Shown here one piece after another: positions 8,477-17,921 of a stretch of DNA of 64,000 nucleotides. Location: positions 4,650,001 through 4,714,000 of the forward strand of contig NZ_VFNU01000001.1 of assembly GCF_006715725.1 (NCBI RefSeq). Reading direction: 5' to 3'. Origin of the DNA: Nocardioides sp. SLBN-35 (GTDB taxonomy: Bacteria > Actinomycetota > Actinomycetes > Propionibacteriales > Nocardioidaceae). The notes beneath the pieces are model-generated. The model was not told where the DNA came from. It did no database searches and saw only the letters and a list, made by a program, of their open reading frames with translations. Made by a program: the position numbers and the translations under genes. Numbering within the stretch: position 1 is the first letter of the stretch; every line of letters starts with the position of its first letter.

Positions 8477-9535
8477 CTACCGCGGCTGGACGAGGATCTT
8501 GACGTTCGACTCCTTGTTCTTGATCAGCTCCTCGAAGCCGCCCACGACGAGGTCGTCGAGACCGATGCGGCCGGTGATGAACTGGTGCGGATCGACCAAG
8601 CCTCGGGCGATCAGGTCGATCGTCGGGCGGTGGTCGTCGGCGTACGCGAGGCTGCCGAGCACGTTGACCTCGCGGAACACCAGGTCGTTCATGGCCACCG
8701 AGGCCTCGTGTCCCCAGATCGCCACGTTGACGCAGGTGCCGCCGACCCGGGTGGACTGGATCGCCGTCTTCAGCACGGCGTCGACGCCTGCGCACTCGAA
8801 GGTGATGTCCGCGCCCCTCCCCTTCGTCAGCTCCATGATCTCCGCCGTCACGTCGGTCGAGCGTGGGTCGAGGACGTGTCCCGCGCCCGCGACCGTCGCC
8901 TTCTCCTTGCGCACGTCGGCCGGCTCGACCACGATCACGTCCTCGACCCCGACCGCGCGCAGAGCCGCCGTGGTCACCAGGCCGATCGGTCCTGCACCGA
9001 AGACGACGGCCGTGTGGTCGGGCCGCGTGCCGGCGAGGCGTACGGCGTGGTAGGCGACGGCGAGCGGCTCCACGAGGGCACCCACGTCGGTGCCGAGATC
9101 TCCGAGGGGGTGGATCCAGCGGCGCTCCGCCACGACGTACTGCGAGAACCCACCGCCCATCCCTGACAGTCCGACGAATCCCAGGCTCTGGCACACGTTG
9201 TAGCGACCCTGCGTGCAGGCGTCACACCTGCCGCACACGATGTAGGGCTCGACGACGACCCGATCGCCCACACGTAGGTCCGTGACGCCCTCTCCGAGCT
9301 CGGCCACGACGCCGGCGAACTCGTGTCCCAGCGTGATCGGGACCGTCTCACCGGTCAACGGGTGCGGTGCGTCCGCGGGCGGCGCGAAGATCGGGCCCTC
9401 GAGGTACTCGTGGAGGTCGGTGCCGCAGATCCCGCACCACTCGACCTCGACCTTGACGGTGCCGGGGCGGACCACAGGCTCGGGGACCTCGTCGATCCGG
9501 ATGTCCCCGCGGCCGTGGAAGCGTGCTGCCTTCAT
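8477..9535 (-). CDS. Zinc-dependent 2,3-butanediol dehydrogenase-like alcohol dehydrogenase
   Basis: Medium-chain dehydrogenase/reductase of 352 aa, closest by pattern to (R,R)-butanediol dehydrogenase, which interconverts acetoin and 2,3-butanediol with NAD. Catalytic-zinc ligands are in CGICGTDLHEY (Cys) and GHEFAG (His-Glu). A four-Cys structural zinc site is CGRCDACTQGRYNVC. The Rossmann motif is VFGAGPIGL. The long loop FAPPADAPHPLTGETVPITLGHE before the active-site histidine is typical of butanediol dehydrogenases, and the C-terminus VKILVQP is conserved there too. It lies 30 nt downstream of a membrane-protein gene on the same strand. Other secondary alcohols remain possible substrates. 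Confidence 0.87.
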   Translation of the reverse strand: MKAARFHGRGDIRIDEVPEPVVRPGTVKVEVEWCGICGTDLHEYLEGPIFAPPADAPHPLTGETVPITLGHEFAGVVAELGEGVTDLRVGDRVVVEPYIVCGRCDACTQGRYNVCQSLGFVGLSGMGGGFSQYVVAERRWIHPLGDLGTDVGALVEPLAVAYHAVRLAGTRPDHTAVVFGAGPIGLVTTAALRAVGVEDVIVVEPADVRKEKATVAGAGHVLDPRSTDVTAEIMELTKGRGADITFECAGVDAVLKTAIQSTRVGGTCVNVAIWGHEASVAMNDLVFREVNVLGSLAYADDHRPTIDLIARGLVDPHQFITGRIGLDDLVVGGFEELIKNKESNVKILVQPR

Positions 9536-9565
9536 GATTCTCTCCTCTTCTCGATGGTGTGCGGT

Positions 9566-10750
9566 TCAGCCGGCCGAGGTGACGGTGGCTCCGGGCACGA
9601 CGACGGCAACGTCAGCGTCGGGCCGAGCGCCCGAGTCGGGCGCGGCTGCCGGCGCCCGGAGCGGATAGGACCCGAAGCCGACGACGTAGAGCAGGGTCAC
9701 GAGGGCGAACCAGTCGAGGAAGCCCAGGGCGTTGCCGTGAAGCGCTCCGACGACGACCGGCTCGTGGAGGACGTGCTCGGCCAGCACGTAGTAGTAGCCG
9801 ACGAAGGTCACGACGGCGAGCCCGAAGGTGATCGCGGCGCGGCACACCAGGTTGGTCGCCGTGCCGAAGCCCGTGGGCCGGTTCCCGAAGGCGTTGCCCC
9901 AGAGGATCATCCAGGCGACCCAGCACACGCCGATCTGCGAGGGGAACTGGTTGAGGGTGACGCCGAGCTGGTCGCTCACTGCCGAGCCGACGACCGCCTG
10001 CACGACGGCCCGAAGGCCGAAGTAGAGCCCGGTACCGAGCAGCACGTTGCCCACCAGCGAGACCAGCGCCACCGCGCCCCTCCCGCCGGCGAGGCGCCAC
10101 GGCCAGTTCTCCCAGCACAGGCCGGTCAGCACGATGGCCACGACCACGCTGTAGTACCAGCCCAGCAGGGCGTTCAGCTCCAGGACCGGGCCGTGGTCGC
10201 CGACCTGCTCGGCCACGGCGGGGATGCCCAGGACGACGTACAGCAGGATCGTGGGACCGAGCAGGAACGCGATCTCGCACAGGCCGACGAACGGCTGGCG
10301 CAGTCCCCGGTCCGTCCACGGCCAGTGGTTCCAGTTCACCACCGCCATCACGTAGGTCGAGAAGCCGAACAGGACGAACAGCGCCCCGGTGAAGTAGCCG
10401 ACTCCGCCCTCCCGGCCGGCGGCGAAGCTCGGGTCCAGCGCTCCTAGTCCGTGTCCGAGCAGCCAGGTCACCGCCACCGCGAAGGCCACCGTCGCGGCGG
10501 TGTACGCGGCGCCGCGCGCGGGTTGTGGGAGACGCGCGAACCCGGCGAGCTCGAGGTTGAAGCCGGTCCACACGACGAACATCAAGGCCCAGAAGAGAGC
10601 CGCGTTGAACGGCAACGGGTAGACGTCGAGCGGACTCGTCGTGGGGTCGGCCAGGAGGTACCAGCCGAGGAGGGCGACGGCGAGGACCACCGCCAGGTTC
10701 GCGAGCCCGAAGGCCCACCACGCCATCGGGCGCTTGTCGTTGTGCTGCAT
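9566..10750 (-). CDS. Multi-pass membrane protein of unknown function
   Basis: 394-aa integral membrane protein with about ten hydrophobic helices, rich in Trp (WALMFVVWTGFN, NWNHWPWTDRG, WENWPW). I do not recognise the family. The start at 10750 (MQHNDKRPMAWWAF) has a good ribosome site, AGAAGGTGG, nine bases upstream. The C-terminal ~35 residues are low-complexity and polar. It heads a likely two-gene operon with the butanediol-dehydrogenase-like gene, so a role in transport or sensing of the dehydrogenase substrate is possible but unproven. An unusually long open frame continues upstream only as an antisense shadow of the asparaginase region. Confidence 0.75.
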   Translation of the reverse strand: MQHNDKRPMAWWAFGLANLAVVLAVALLGWYLLADPTTSPLDVYPLPFNAALFWALMFVVWTGFNLELAGFARLPQPARGAAYTAATVAFAVAVTWLLGHGLGALDPSFAAGREGGVGYFTGALFVLFGFSTYVMAVVNWNHWPWTDRGLRQPFVGLCEIAFLLGPTILLYVVLGIPAVAEQVGDHGPVLELNALLGWYYSVVVAIVLTGLCWENWPWRLAGGRGAVALVSLVGNVLLGTGLYFGLRAVVQAVVGSAVSDQLGVTLNQFPSQIGVCWVAWMILWGNAFGNRPTGFGTATNLVCRAAITFGLAVVTFVGYYYVLAEHVLHEPVVVGALHGNALGFLDWFALVTLLYVVGFGSYPLRAPAAAPDSGARPDADVAVVVPGATVTSAG

Positions 10751-10794
10751 GTCGGACCACCTTCTGGGAATGTGACCGACAGCACACTCGCAAG

Positions 10795-10837
10795 CTCCGG
10801 CGAGCCGGAACCGTTGCACCCGGTTGCAGCCAGAAGA
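10795..10837 (-). promoter_or_regulatory. TGCAAC direct repeat upstream of the membrane-protein operon
   Basis: On the minus strand TGCAAC-CGGG-TGCAAC occurs about 65 nt before the start at 10750, two copies spaced one helical turn apart (10812-10828 region). Such spacing suits a dimeric regulator, but no regulator gene is adjacent. Candidate operator only. Confidence 0.25.
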
Positions 10838-10853
10838 CTGCCCGAACGGGCAG
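10838..10853 (-). terminator. Hairpin terminator downstream of asparaginase
   Basis: Perfect six-base stem CTGCCC-GAAC-GGGCAG, read on the minus strand directly after the asparaginase stop and followed by a T-rich TCTTCT. Consistent with a short intrinsic terminator. Confidence 0.55.
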
Positions 10854-10854
10854 G

Positions 10855-11856
10855 TCAGGGCCGGCCGCGCACCTCGAACTCCTGCGCGACCTCCGCCCGC
10901 GCCACGGGCCCCCTCAGTGCAAGCGCCCACAGCAGCAGCCGCGCCTTGACCGGCGAGAGCCAGCCGGCGCCGACCGCACCACGGGCGAGCAGGTCGATCT
11001 CGGAACCCGGGTAGCCGTACATCGCCCGCCCGGTGGGGCCCGAGCCCGTGCGCGAGGCGAAGACGACCGGGACCTGGCGGGCCAGGCGGCCCACCGCCTC
11101 GGCCGTCCGGGCCGACACGTGCCCGGCGCCGAAGCCGGCGACCACGACGCCGTCGACGTCCTCGGCCCGGATCGCGTCGAGGACGTACCCGTCGTCGCCG
11201 AGGTAGGTCGCCACCAGCGGCACCCGCGGATCGCCCGCCTCCTGCCCCGGCGAGAGCCGCAGCGCGGGCACCCGGCCCGACGGGACGCCGTACACGACCT
11301 CGCCCTCGACGCAGCGCCCGATCGGACCGAACCCCGCCGAGCGGAAGGCGCTGGTCGACATCGAGTCGGTCTTGGCGACCCAGCGGGCCTGGTGCAGCTC
11401 GTCGTCGAACGCGACGAGGACGCCTCGCTCGCGCGAGCCCGACGCGAGGGCGCCGCGGACCGCGCTGAGCATGTTGGCAGGACCGTCGGCACCGGCGGCC
11501 TGGGGCGAGCGCATCGCGCCGGTGACCACGAGCGGCTCGGGGCGGTCCCAGAACAGGTCGAGGAGGTAAGCCGACTCCTCCAGTGTGTCGGTGCCCTGGG
11601 TGATGACCACGCCCCGGGCACCGGCGTCGACCGCGGCCTGCGCCCACGCCAGGGTGCGCAGGACGGTCGGCTCGTCGAGCGACGGGCTCGGCAGCGAGGC
11701 GAGCGTCTCGGCCCGCACCGTCGCGGTCTCCTCGAGCCCGGGCACGGCCGCCGCCAGCGCTGTCGCGGACAACGTCGGCACCACCTCGGTGCCGTCGTCG
11801 GACGTGGACGCGATCGTGCCGCCGAGCGCGCCGATCGCCACGGTGGGAAGGGTCAT
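10855..11856 (-). CDS. ansA: L-asparaginase
   Basis: Hydrolyses asparagine to aspartate and ammonia. The 333-aa protein has the first active-site signature at the N-terminus (GALGGTIAS, nucleophilic Thr at about residue 11) and the second at VITQGTDTLEESAY (Thr-Asp pair about residue 85). ADGPANMLSA and a typical C-terminal domain follow. No signal peptide is seen from the chosen start MTLPTVAIG, so it is probably cytoplasmic. The longer frame (start 12015) would run into the divergent neighbour and is rejected. AATGCT lies six bases before the ATG, suggesting a leaderless transcript. A hairpin terminator follows the gene. Confidence 0.92.
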   Translation of the reverse strand: MTLPTVAIGALGGTIASTSDDGTEVVPTLSATALAAAVPGLEETATVRAETLASLPSPSLDEPTVLRTLAWAQAAVDAGARGVVITQGTDTLEESAYLLDLFWDRPEPLVVTGAMRSPQAAGADGPANMLSAVRGALASGSRERGVLVAFDDELHQARWVAKTDSMSTSAFRSAGFGPIGRCVEGEVVYGVPSGRVPALRLSPGQEAGDPRVPLVATYLGDDGYVLDAIRAEDVDGVVVAGFGAGHVSARTAEAVGRLARQVPVVFASRTGSGPTGRAMYGYPGSEIDLLARGAVGAGWLSPVKARLLLWALALRGPVARAEVAQEFEVRGRP

Positions 11857-11905
11857 GGACCCAGCATTCCGCACCGCTGTCGGCCGTCGGTGGCAGGCTC
11901 GTCGC

Positions 11906-12574
11906 ATGGCACGCGACACCACCCCCGGCCGGCTGGGCGGCAGCGCCGAGCGCCCGGCCCGCTTCTTCGCCGACGCCGCCGAGTTCGGCGCGTGGCTGGC
12001 CGCCCACCACGACACCGAGACCGAGCTGTGGATGGGCCTCTACAAGAGGCACGTCCCCGACCGCGGCCTGACCTGGGCGGAGGCGGTGCCGGAGGCGCTG
12101 TGCTGGGGCTGGATCGACTCGGTCGCCCAGCGCATCGACGAGGACGCGACCCGCCAGCGCTGGACCCCGCGGAAGAAGACCAGCAACTGGAGCAAGGTCA
12201 ACATCGACCTCGTCGAGCGACTGCGCGCCGAGGGCCGGATGCAGCCGTCGGGGCTGGCGATCTGGGAGGCGCGGAGGCGCGACGTCGCCCCCTACACCCA
12301 CGAGGCCGGCCCGGGGCTCGCGCTGCCGCCGGCGTACGCCGCCCAGCTCGCTGCGGACCCGGCCGCCACCGCCTTCTGGGAGGCCGCCACCAACACCTAC
12401 CGCCGGATCTGCATGAACTGGGTGACCACCGCCAAGCAGGAGGCGACCCGCGACCGGCGGATGGCCCAGCTCGTGGAGGACTCGGCGGCGGGACGGATGA
12501 TCCCGAGCCAGCGCTACGGCGAGATCCCGAAGTGGGTGGAGCGGGCTGCCGCCGCGGCGGCAGCCGCGCGCTGA
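11906..12574 (+). CDS. YdeI/OmdA-family protein
   Basis: 222-aa soluble protein of the YdeI/OmpD-associated (OmdA) family. Visible family features are FFADAAEFGAWLAAHH, ETELWMGLYKR, EALCWGWIDS and the C-terminal basic stretch WVTTAKQEATRDRR. Family members have been linked to bacteriocin tolerance, but the biochemical role is not established. The ATG at 11906 is preferred because it matches the family N-terminus and avoids a long overlap with asparaginase. CAGGCT six bases upstream fits a leaderless start. The C-terminus is an alanine run encoded by a GC-palindromic stretch (12543-12566), probably of no functional weight. Confidence 0.85.
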   Translation: MARDTTPGRLGGSAERPARFFADAAEFGAWLAAHHDTETELWMGLYKRHVPDRGLTWAEAVPEALCWGWIDSVAQRIDEDATRQRWTPRKKTSNWSKVNIDLVERLRAEGRMQPSGLAIWEARRRDVAPYTHEAGPGLALPPAYAAQLAADPAATAFWEAATNTYRRICMNWVTTAKQEATRDRRMAQLVEDSAAGRMIPSQRYGEIPKWVERAAAAAAAAR

Positions 12575-12595
12575 GGTCGCCTGGACGCGCCGATG

Positions 12596-12622
12596 CCCCC
12601 GCGGACGTGAGGTCCTGCGGGG
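12596..12622. terminator. Hairpin between convergent genes
   Basis: CCCCGCGGAC and GTCCTGCGGGG arms around GTGAG form a near-perfect stem with one bulge, placed between the 3' ends of the OmdA-family gene and the HNH gene. Probably a bidirectional terminator. Confidence 0.5.
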
Positions 12623-12637
12623 TGCGGGGCGGGGTCG

Positions 12638-13948
12638 CTACTCGTCGGGTGGGCTGGGGTCGCTGGTGTCGCTGGTGTCGTGGAGGGGGTGGGTGCCGCG
12701 GTGGTCGACGCGGAACCGGAACCCGTTGGGGCTGGTCCACACATAGGTCGCCGGCATCGGGGTGTCGTAACACCACGTCGAGTGGGTCTTGGCGCGGTGA
12801 TGGCGCCGACACAGCGCGACCAGGTTGCACGGGCAGGTCTTGCCGCCCTCCCCGTAGGGCTGGTGGTGGTCGACGTCGCACCGGGTCGCGGGGCGGGTGC
12901 AGTGTGGGAAGCGGCAGGTGGGATCGCGGAGGATCACGCGGGTCCTGTGGCGGTCGGGGATCTCGTAGGCCGTGACGGGGACGTGGTCGGCCAGGTCGAT
13001 GACCGGCCGCACGATGATCGTGCTGTGTCGCGCACGCAGCCACTCCCGGATCTGGGCGGTGGTGATGGGGCAGCGGCCTTCGTCCCAGCGGCCGACCGGG
13101 TTGTGCCCGGTCAGGGTGGTGTCGGTGAGGTGGATGTTGAGGACGACCTTGCGTCCCGGGACGGTCGCGACGACCTCGCCGGTGTCGGCGTCCGGGATCA
13201 ACAGGTCCAGCGCGATGTCCTGGCGGGCGAGCTCCGCGGCAGCCTTGGAACGCCGCACGTCCAGCGACGAGTCGTCACCGAGCTGACCCAACACCCGCGC
13301 GCGCCGGGACACAGCCAGGTCGAGGTCGTAGCCATCCGCGGCGTCCAGGAGTCCGTCGAGGTGGACCAGCCCGTGCTCGTCCACGTCGCCGAGGTCGAAG
13401 TGGCGGTGATCGCTCGCCTTCTGACGGTCGGCCTCGGCCCGCTCGGGGTCGAACCGCAGCACTGCTTCGGTGACGAGACGTTCGAGCTGGGCCCAGCCGA
13501 CTCCGGAGGCGTTCCACAACTGCCGGTCCACGAACCCAGCCGCCTCAGCACACAAGCCGTGGGTGAGGTCGGCGATCCGCTCGGCCCGCCACGGCGCCAA
13601 CCGGCCGGAGGAGACGGCGGCGTAGACGTTCGGGAGCCGCCAGGCACACTCGATCACCCGCCCGACATACGCCCTCCCACCATCAGGGGACCTGCCGAGG
13701 ACCGCGACCAGCTCCATCAACGCGAACTCCGACACCAGCGGTGCACCCGCACCTGCGATCGGGACACCGGTGTCGAGGTAGCCCTCGGTGATCGCCGCGG
13801 CCCCCTCAGGTGAGGTGACGACGTGGTCGCTCGCCCACTCCACGATCGCGGTCCATTCATCGACCAGGAGGTCGTTGCGGGCCCGGATGCCGGCGCTCAG
13901 CCGCGACAGCACAGGTGCTGTCGAGCGGGGCTGGGTCCCGAGATCCAT
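12638..13948 (-). CDS. HNH endonuclease domain protein with DUF222 (13E12 repeat family)
   Basis: 436-aa protein of the DUF222/HNH type, the '13E12 repeat family' that is multicopy in many actinobacteria. The N-terminal ~300 residues are the DUF222 part (GRLAPWRAERIADLT is typical). The C-terminal HNH nuclease module has paired cysteines (CRFPHC), the catalytic DVDHH, CPCNLVALC and RRHHRAKTH. All metal and catalytic residues look intact. The start MDLGTQPRS at 13948 is chosen; the open frame continues upstream only through repeat DNA. In Mycobacterium tuberculosis such genes lie in REP13E12 repeats used as prophage integration sites. Here a long repeat block sits directly upstream, which is suggestive of the same kind of association. 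Confidence 0.88.
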   Translation of the reverse strand: MDLGTQPRSTAPVLSRLSAGIRARNDLLVDEWTAIVEWASDHVVTSPEGAAAITEGYLDTGVPIAGAGAPLVSEFALMELVAVLGRSPDGGRAYVGRVIECAWRLPNVYAAVSSGRLAPWRAERIADLTHGLCAEAAGFVDRQLWNASGVGWAQLERLVTEAVLRFDPERAEADRQKASDHRHFDLGDVDEHGLVHLDGLLDAADGYDLDLAVSRRARVLGQLGDDSSLDVRRSKAAAELARQDIALDLLIPDADTGEVVATVPGRKVVLNIHLTDTTLTGHNPVGRWDEGRCPITTAQIREWLRARHSTIIVRPVIDLADHVPVTAYEIPDRHRTRVILRDPTCRFPHCTRPATRCDVDHHQPYGEGGKTCPCNLVALCRRHHRAKTHSTWCYDTPMPATYVWTSPNGFRFRVDHRGTHPLHDTSDTSDPSPPDE

Positions 13949-14067
13949 GACTGGATCCTCCCACCCACCTCCGACACAATCGCGCGTCGGAAACCCGCCT
14001 GTGGACAGGGGAAACTCGATCCGTGGGGTGTGGAGAACCGACGTCTCCAGCTGCAACCGAAATGGCG

Positions 14068-15010
14068 TCGCGGACCGCAGCCCGACCGCCGAACCCAGCC
14101 ACCTCGACGCCTTCCTCGTCGCTGCCCATTCGGAACGAGACCGGCTACGGAGCCGAAGCCCGCGGACAGTTCCGGCAGCACGGCCAGGGGTCTCGTGACA
14201 GTCGCTGCGCGACCTCCTCGACCACCGGGGGATGCGGACCGTAGCCCGACCGCCAGACCCAGCCACCTCGCTCGCCAGCGCCTCTCCGAACGCAACCACG
14301 ACGCAGCCGAAGCCCGAGCACAGTCCCGGCAGCATGGCCAGGGGTCTCGTGACGGTCGCTGCGCGACCTCCTCGACCACCGGGGACGCTGCGCGACCTCC
14401 TCGACCACCGGGGACGCTGCGCGACCTCCTCGACCACCGGGGGGTGCGGACCGTAGCCCGACCGCCGGACCCCGCCGCCTCCCACCTTCGTCGCCAGCGC
14501 CTTTCAGAACGCAACGACCTACGGCGCCAAAGCCCGAGCACAGTCCTGGCAGCACGGCGAGGGGTCTCGAGACGGTCGCTGCGCGACCTCCTCGACCACC
14601 GGGGGATGCGGACCGTAGCCCGACCGCCAGACCCAGCCACCTCGACGCCTTCCTCGTCGCTGCCCATTCGGAACGAGACCGGCTACGGAGCCGAAGCCCG
14701 CGGACAGTTCCGGCAGCACGGTCAGGGGTCTCGTGACGGTCGCTGCGCGACCTCCTCGACCACCGGGGACGCTGCGCGACCTCCTCGACCACCGGGGGGT
14801 GCGGACCGTAGCCCGACCGCCGGACCCCGCCGCCTCCCACCTTCGTCGCCAGCGCCTTTCAGAACGCAACGACCTACGGTGCCGAAGCCCGAGCACAGTC
14901 CTGGCAGCGCGGCGAGGGGTCTCGAGACGGTCGCTGCGCGACCTCCTCGACCACCGGGGTCGCTGCGCGACCTCCTCGACCACCGGGGACGCTGCGCGAC
15001 CTCCTCGCCC
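14068..15010. repeat. Nested repeat block between thiC and the HNH gene
   Basis: Five long units of about 155-165 bp follow one another: A 14068-14231, B 14232-14384, C 14443-14605, D 14606-14768, E 14798-14959. A and D are nearly identical, as are C and E; B is a third or mixed type. Each starts with a 'gcggaccg(c/t)agcccgaccgcc' region and ends in an imperfect palindrome, GGTCTCGAGACGGTCGC / GCGACCTCCTCGACCACC. That end is followed by zero to two extra 29-bp copies of its right half: two after B (14385-14442), one after D (14769-14797), one plus a partial after E (14960-15010). The last copy stops at the thiC stop codon. The open frames here are low-complexity Arg/Gly shadows. The stretch 13949-14067 before the block holds only the HNH gene's leader. 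Confidence 0.9.
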
Positions 15011-16692
<1,682 letters not shown>

Positions 16693-16696
<4 letters not shown>

Positions 16697-17364
16697 GCGG
16701 GATCTCCTTGGATGTGGGCGACGGGCCCCCGGCCGCGGCCGAGGGTCCAGTCCTGGCCGAGGTGGAGCTGGCGGGCGACATAGGCGTCGGCGCGGGCGGC
16801 GGCGGCGGGGATGTCGGCGCCGTGGGCGAGGTGGGCGGCGAGGGCCGCGGAGTGGGTGCAGCCGGTGCCGTGGTCGTTGGTGGTCGGGAGGTCGCCGCCG
16901 CGGGTGACGACGACACCCGGGCCGTCGGTCAGGCCGAGCGCCAAAGCCTCCTCGGCGTTGGGGGTGGCGACGGTGGCGACCGGCAGCAGCGCCTCGCGGT
17001 AGGCCTGCCGCACGTCGTCGGTGGCGAGGACGGCTCCGGAGGTCGCGACCAGCACGGGGTCGACCACCAGGAGCCGGTCCGCGCACCGCTCGGCGACCAG
17101 CCGGACCACCTCCGGGGTGGCCAGCATGCCGGTCTTGACGGCCGCGACGGGCAGGTCGTCGAGCACCGCGTCGAGCTGGGCGGCCACGACGTCGTACGGG
17201 ACCGGGTGGATCGCCCGCACACCGGTGGTGTCCTGGGCGGTGACCGCGGTGACGACGCACGCGCCGTGCACCCCGAGCGCGGCGAAGGTCGCGAGGTCCG
17301 CGGCGATGCCCGCTCCGCCGCTGGAGTCGGTTCCGGCGATGGTGACGACGACGGGCGGGTTCAC
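16693..17364 (-). CDS. thiD: Hydroxymethylpyrimidine kinase / phosphomethylpyrimidine kinase ThiD (short)
   Basis: Phosphorylates HMP and HMP-P, giving HMP-PP for ThiE. The ribokinase fold is evident: VVTIAGTDSSGGAGIAADL at the N-terminus, GACVVTAVTAQ, AVKTGMLAT, VDPVLVATSGA, VVTRGG, and the anion-hole HGTGCTHSAALAA with its catalytic Cys. At 223 aa it is roughly 35-45 residues shorter than usual. The region between VVTRGGDL and HGTGC, normally a beta-hairpin flap, is reduced to a few residues. The GTG at 17364 overlaps the upstream stop (GTGA). Likely functional because the catalytic motifs are kept. Confidence 0.92.
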
Positions 17365-17921
17365 GAGACCGCCGCCAGCAGCGCCGCGACGACCGCGGCG
17401 GGGTCGGCTGCGCGCATCACGGCGCCCATCACGGCGACACCCCACGCGCCCGCCTCGAGCGCCCCCGCGGCGTTGTCCGGCGTGATCCCGCCGAGCGCCA
17501 GCACCGGCAGGGGCGGGTCGGTGAAGGCGGACGCCGGGAGCGGCGGTCCGTGGCCGGGCTTGCTCGCCGTCGTCGCGTACGGCGACAGGGTGGCCCACCA
17601 CGCCCCGTCGGCCGCGGCCGTGGCGAGGTCGGCGCGGGTGTGGCAGGAGCGGCCCCACCGGGTGGCGACGCCGGGGACGGGCGCGGCGGCGGGCAGGTGG
17701 ACACCGCTGCAGCCCGGCACCGCACGGTGGGCGGCGATCACCTCGAGCCCGCAGGTCCGGGCGTGGTCGGCGATCTTGGCGCGCTCGTCGTCGGGCAGGT
17801 CGACCTCGCGCAGCAACACCGTGGCCAGCCCTCCGTCGGCGGCCGCGGCGATCACGTCGCGCAGCGAACGCCCCTCGGGGACGAGCGTGCGGTCGGTCAG
17901 CACGACGACCCGGCGGCTCAT
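17361..17921 (-). CDS. ThiE/TenI-like protein, probable thiazole tautomerase
   Basis: 186-aa TIM-barrel protein of the ThiE/TenI family. It keeps the thiazole-phosphate side (RSCHTRADLATAA, then SPYATTASKPGHGP, LALGGITPDNAA and GVAVMGAVM). It lacks the pyrimidine-pyrophosphate residues found in the true ThiE of this operon: there is no ND...D motif, HLP replaces HLGxxD, and LREVDL replaces RxK. The pattern resembles TenI, which aromatises the ThiG product, and that fits its place directly after thiG. A second, degenerate thiamine-phosphate synthase remains possible. It overlaps both neighbours by 4 nt. Confidence 0.78.
   Translation of the reverse strand: MSRRVVVLTDRTLVPEGRSLRDVIAAAADGGLATVLLREVDLPDDERAKIADHARTCGLEVIAAHRAVPGCSGVHLPAAAPVPGVATRWGRSCHTRADLATAAADGAWWATLSPYATTASKPGHGPPLPASAFTDPPLPVLALGGITPDNAAGALEAGAWGVAVMGAVMRAADPAAVVAALLAAVS

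Noticed and set aside
9566..12301. A single 911-codon minus-strand frame
   Set aside because: Only the last 394 codons match a membrane protein with a ribosome site; the upstream part is out of frame with asparaginase and low-complexity.
14204..15010. CRISPR-like 29-bp repeats
   Set aside because: Copies are either directly abutting or separated by ~130-bp repeated units; there are no unique spacers of even length and no cas genes.
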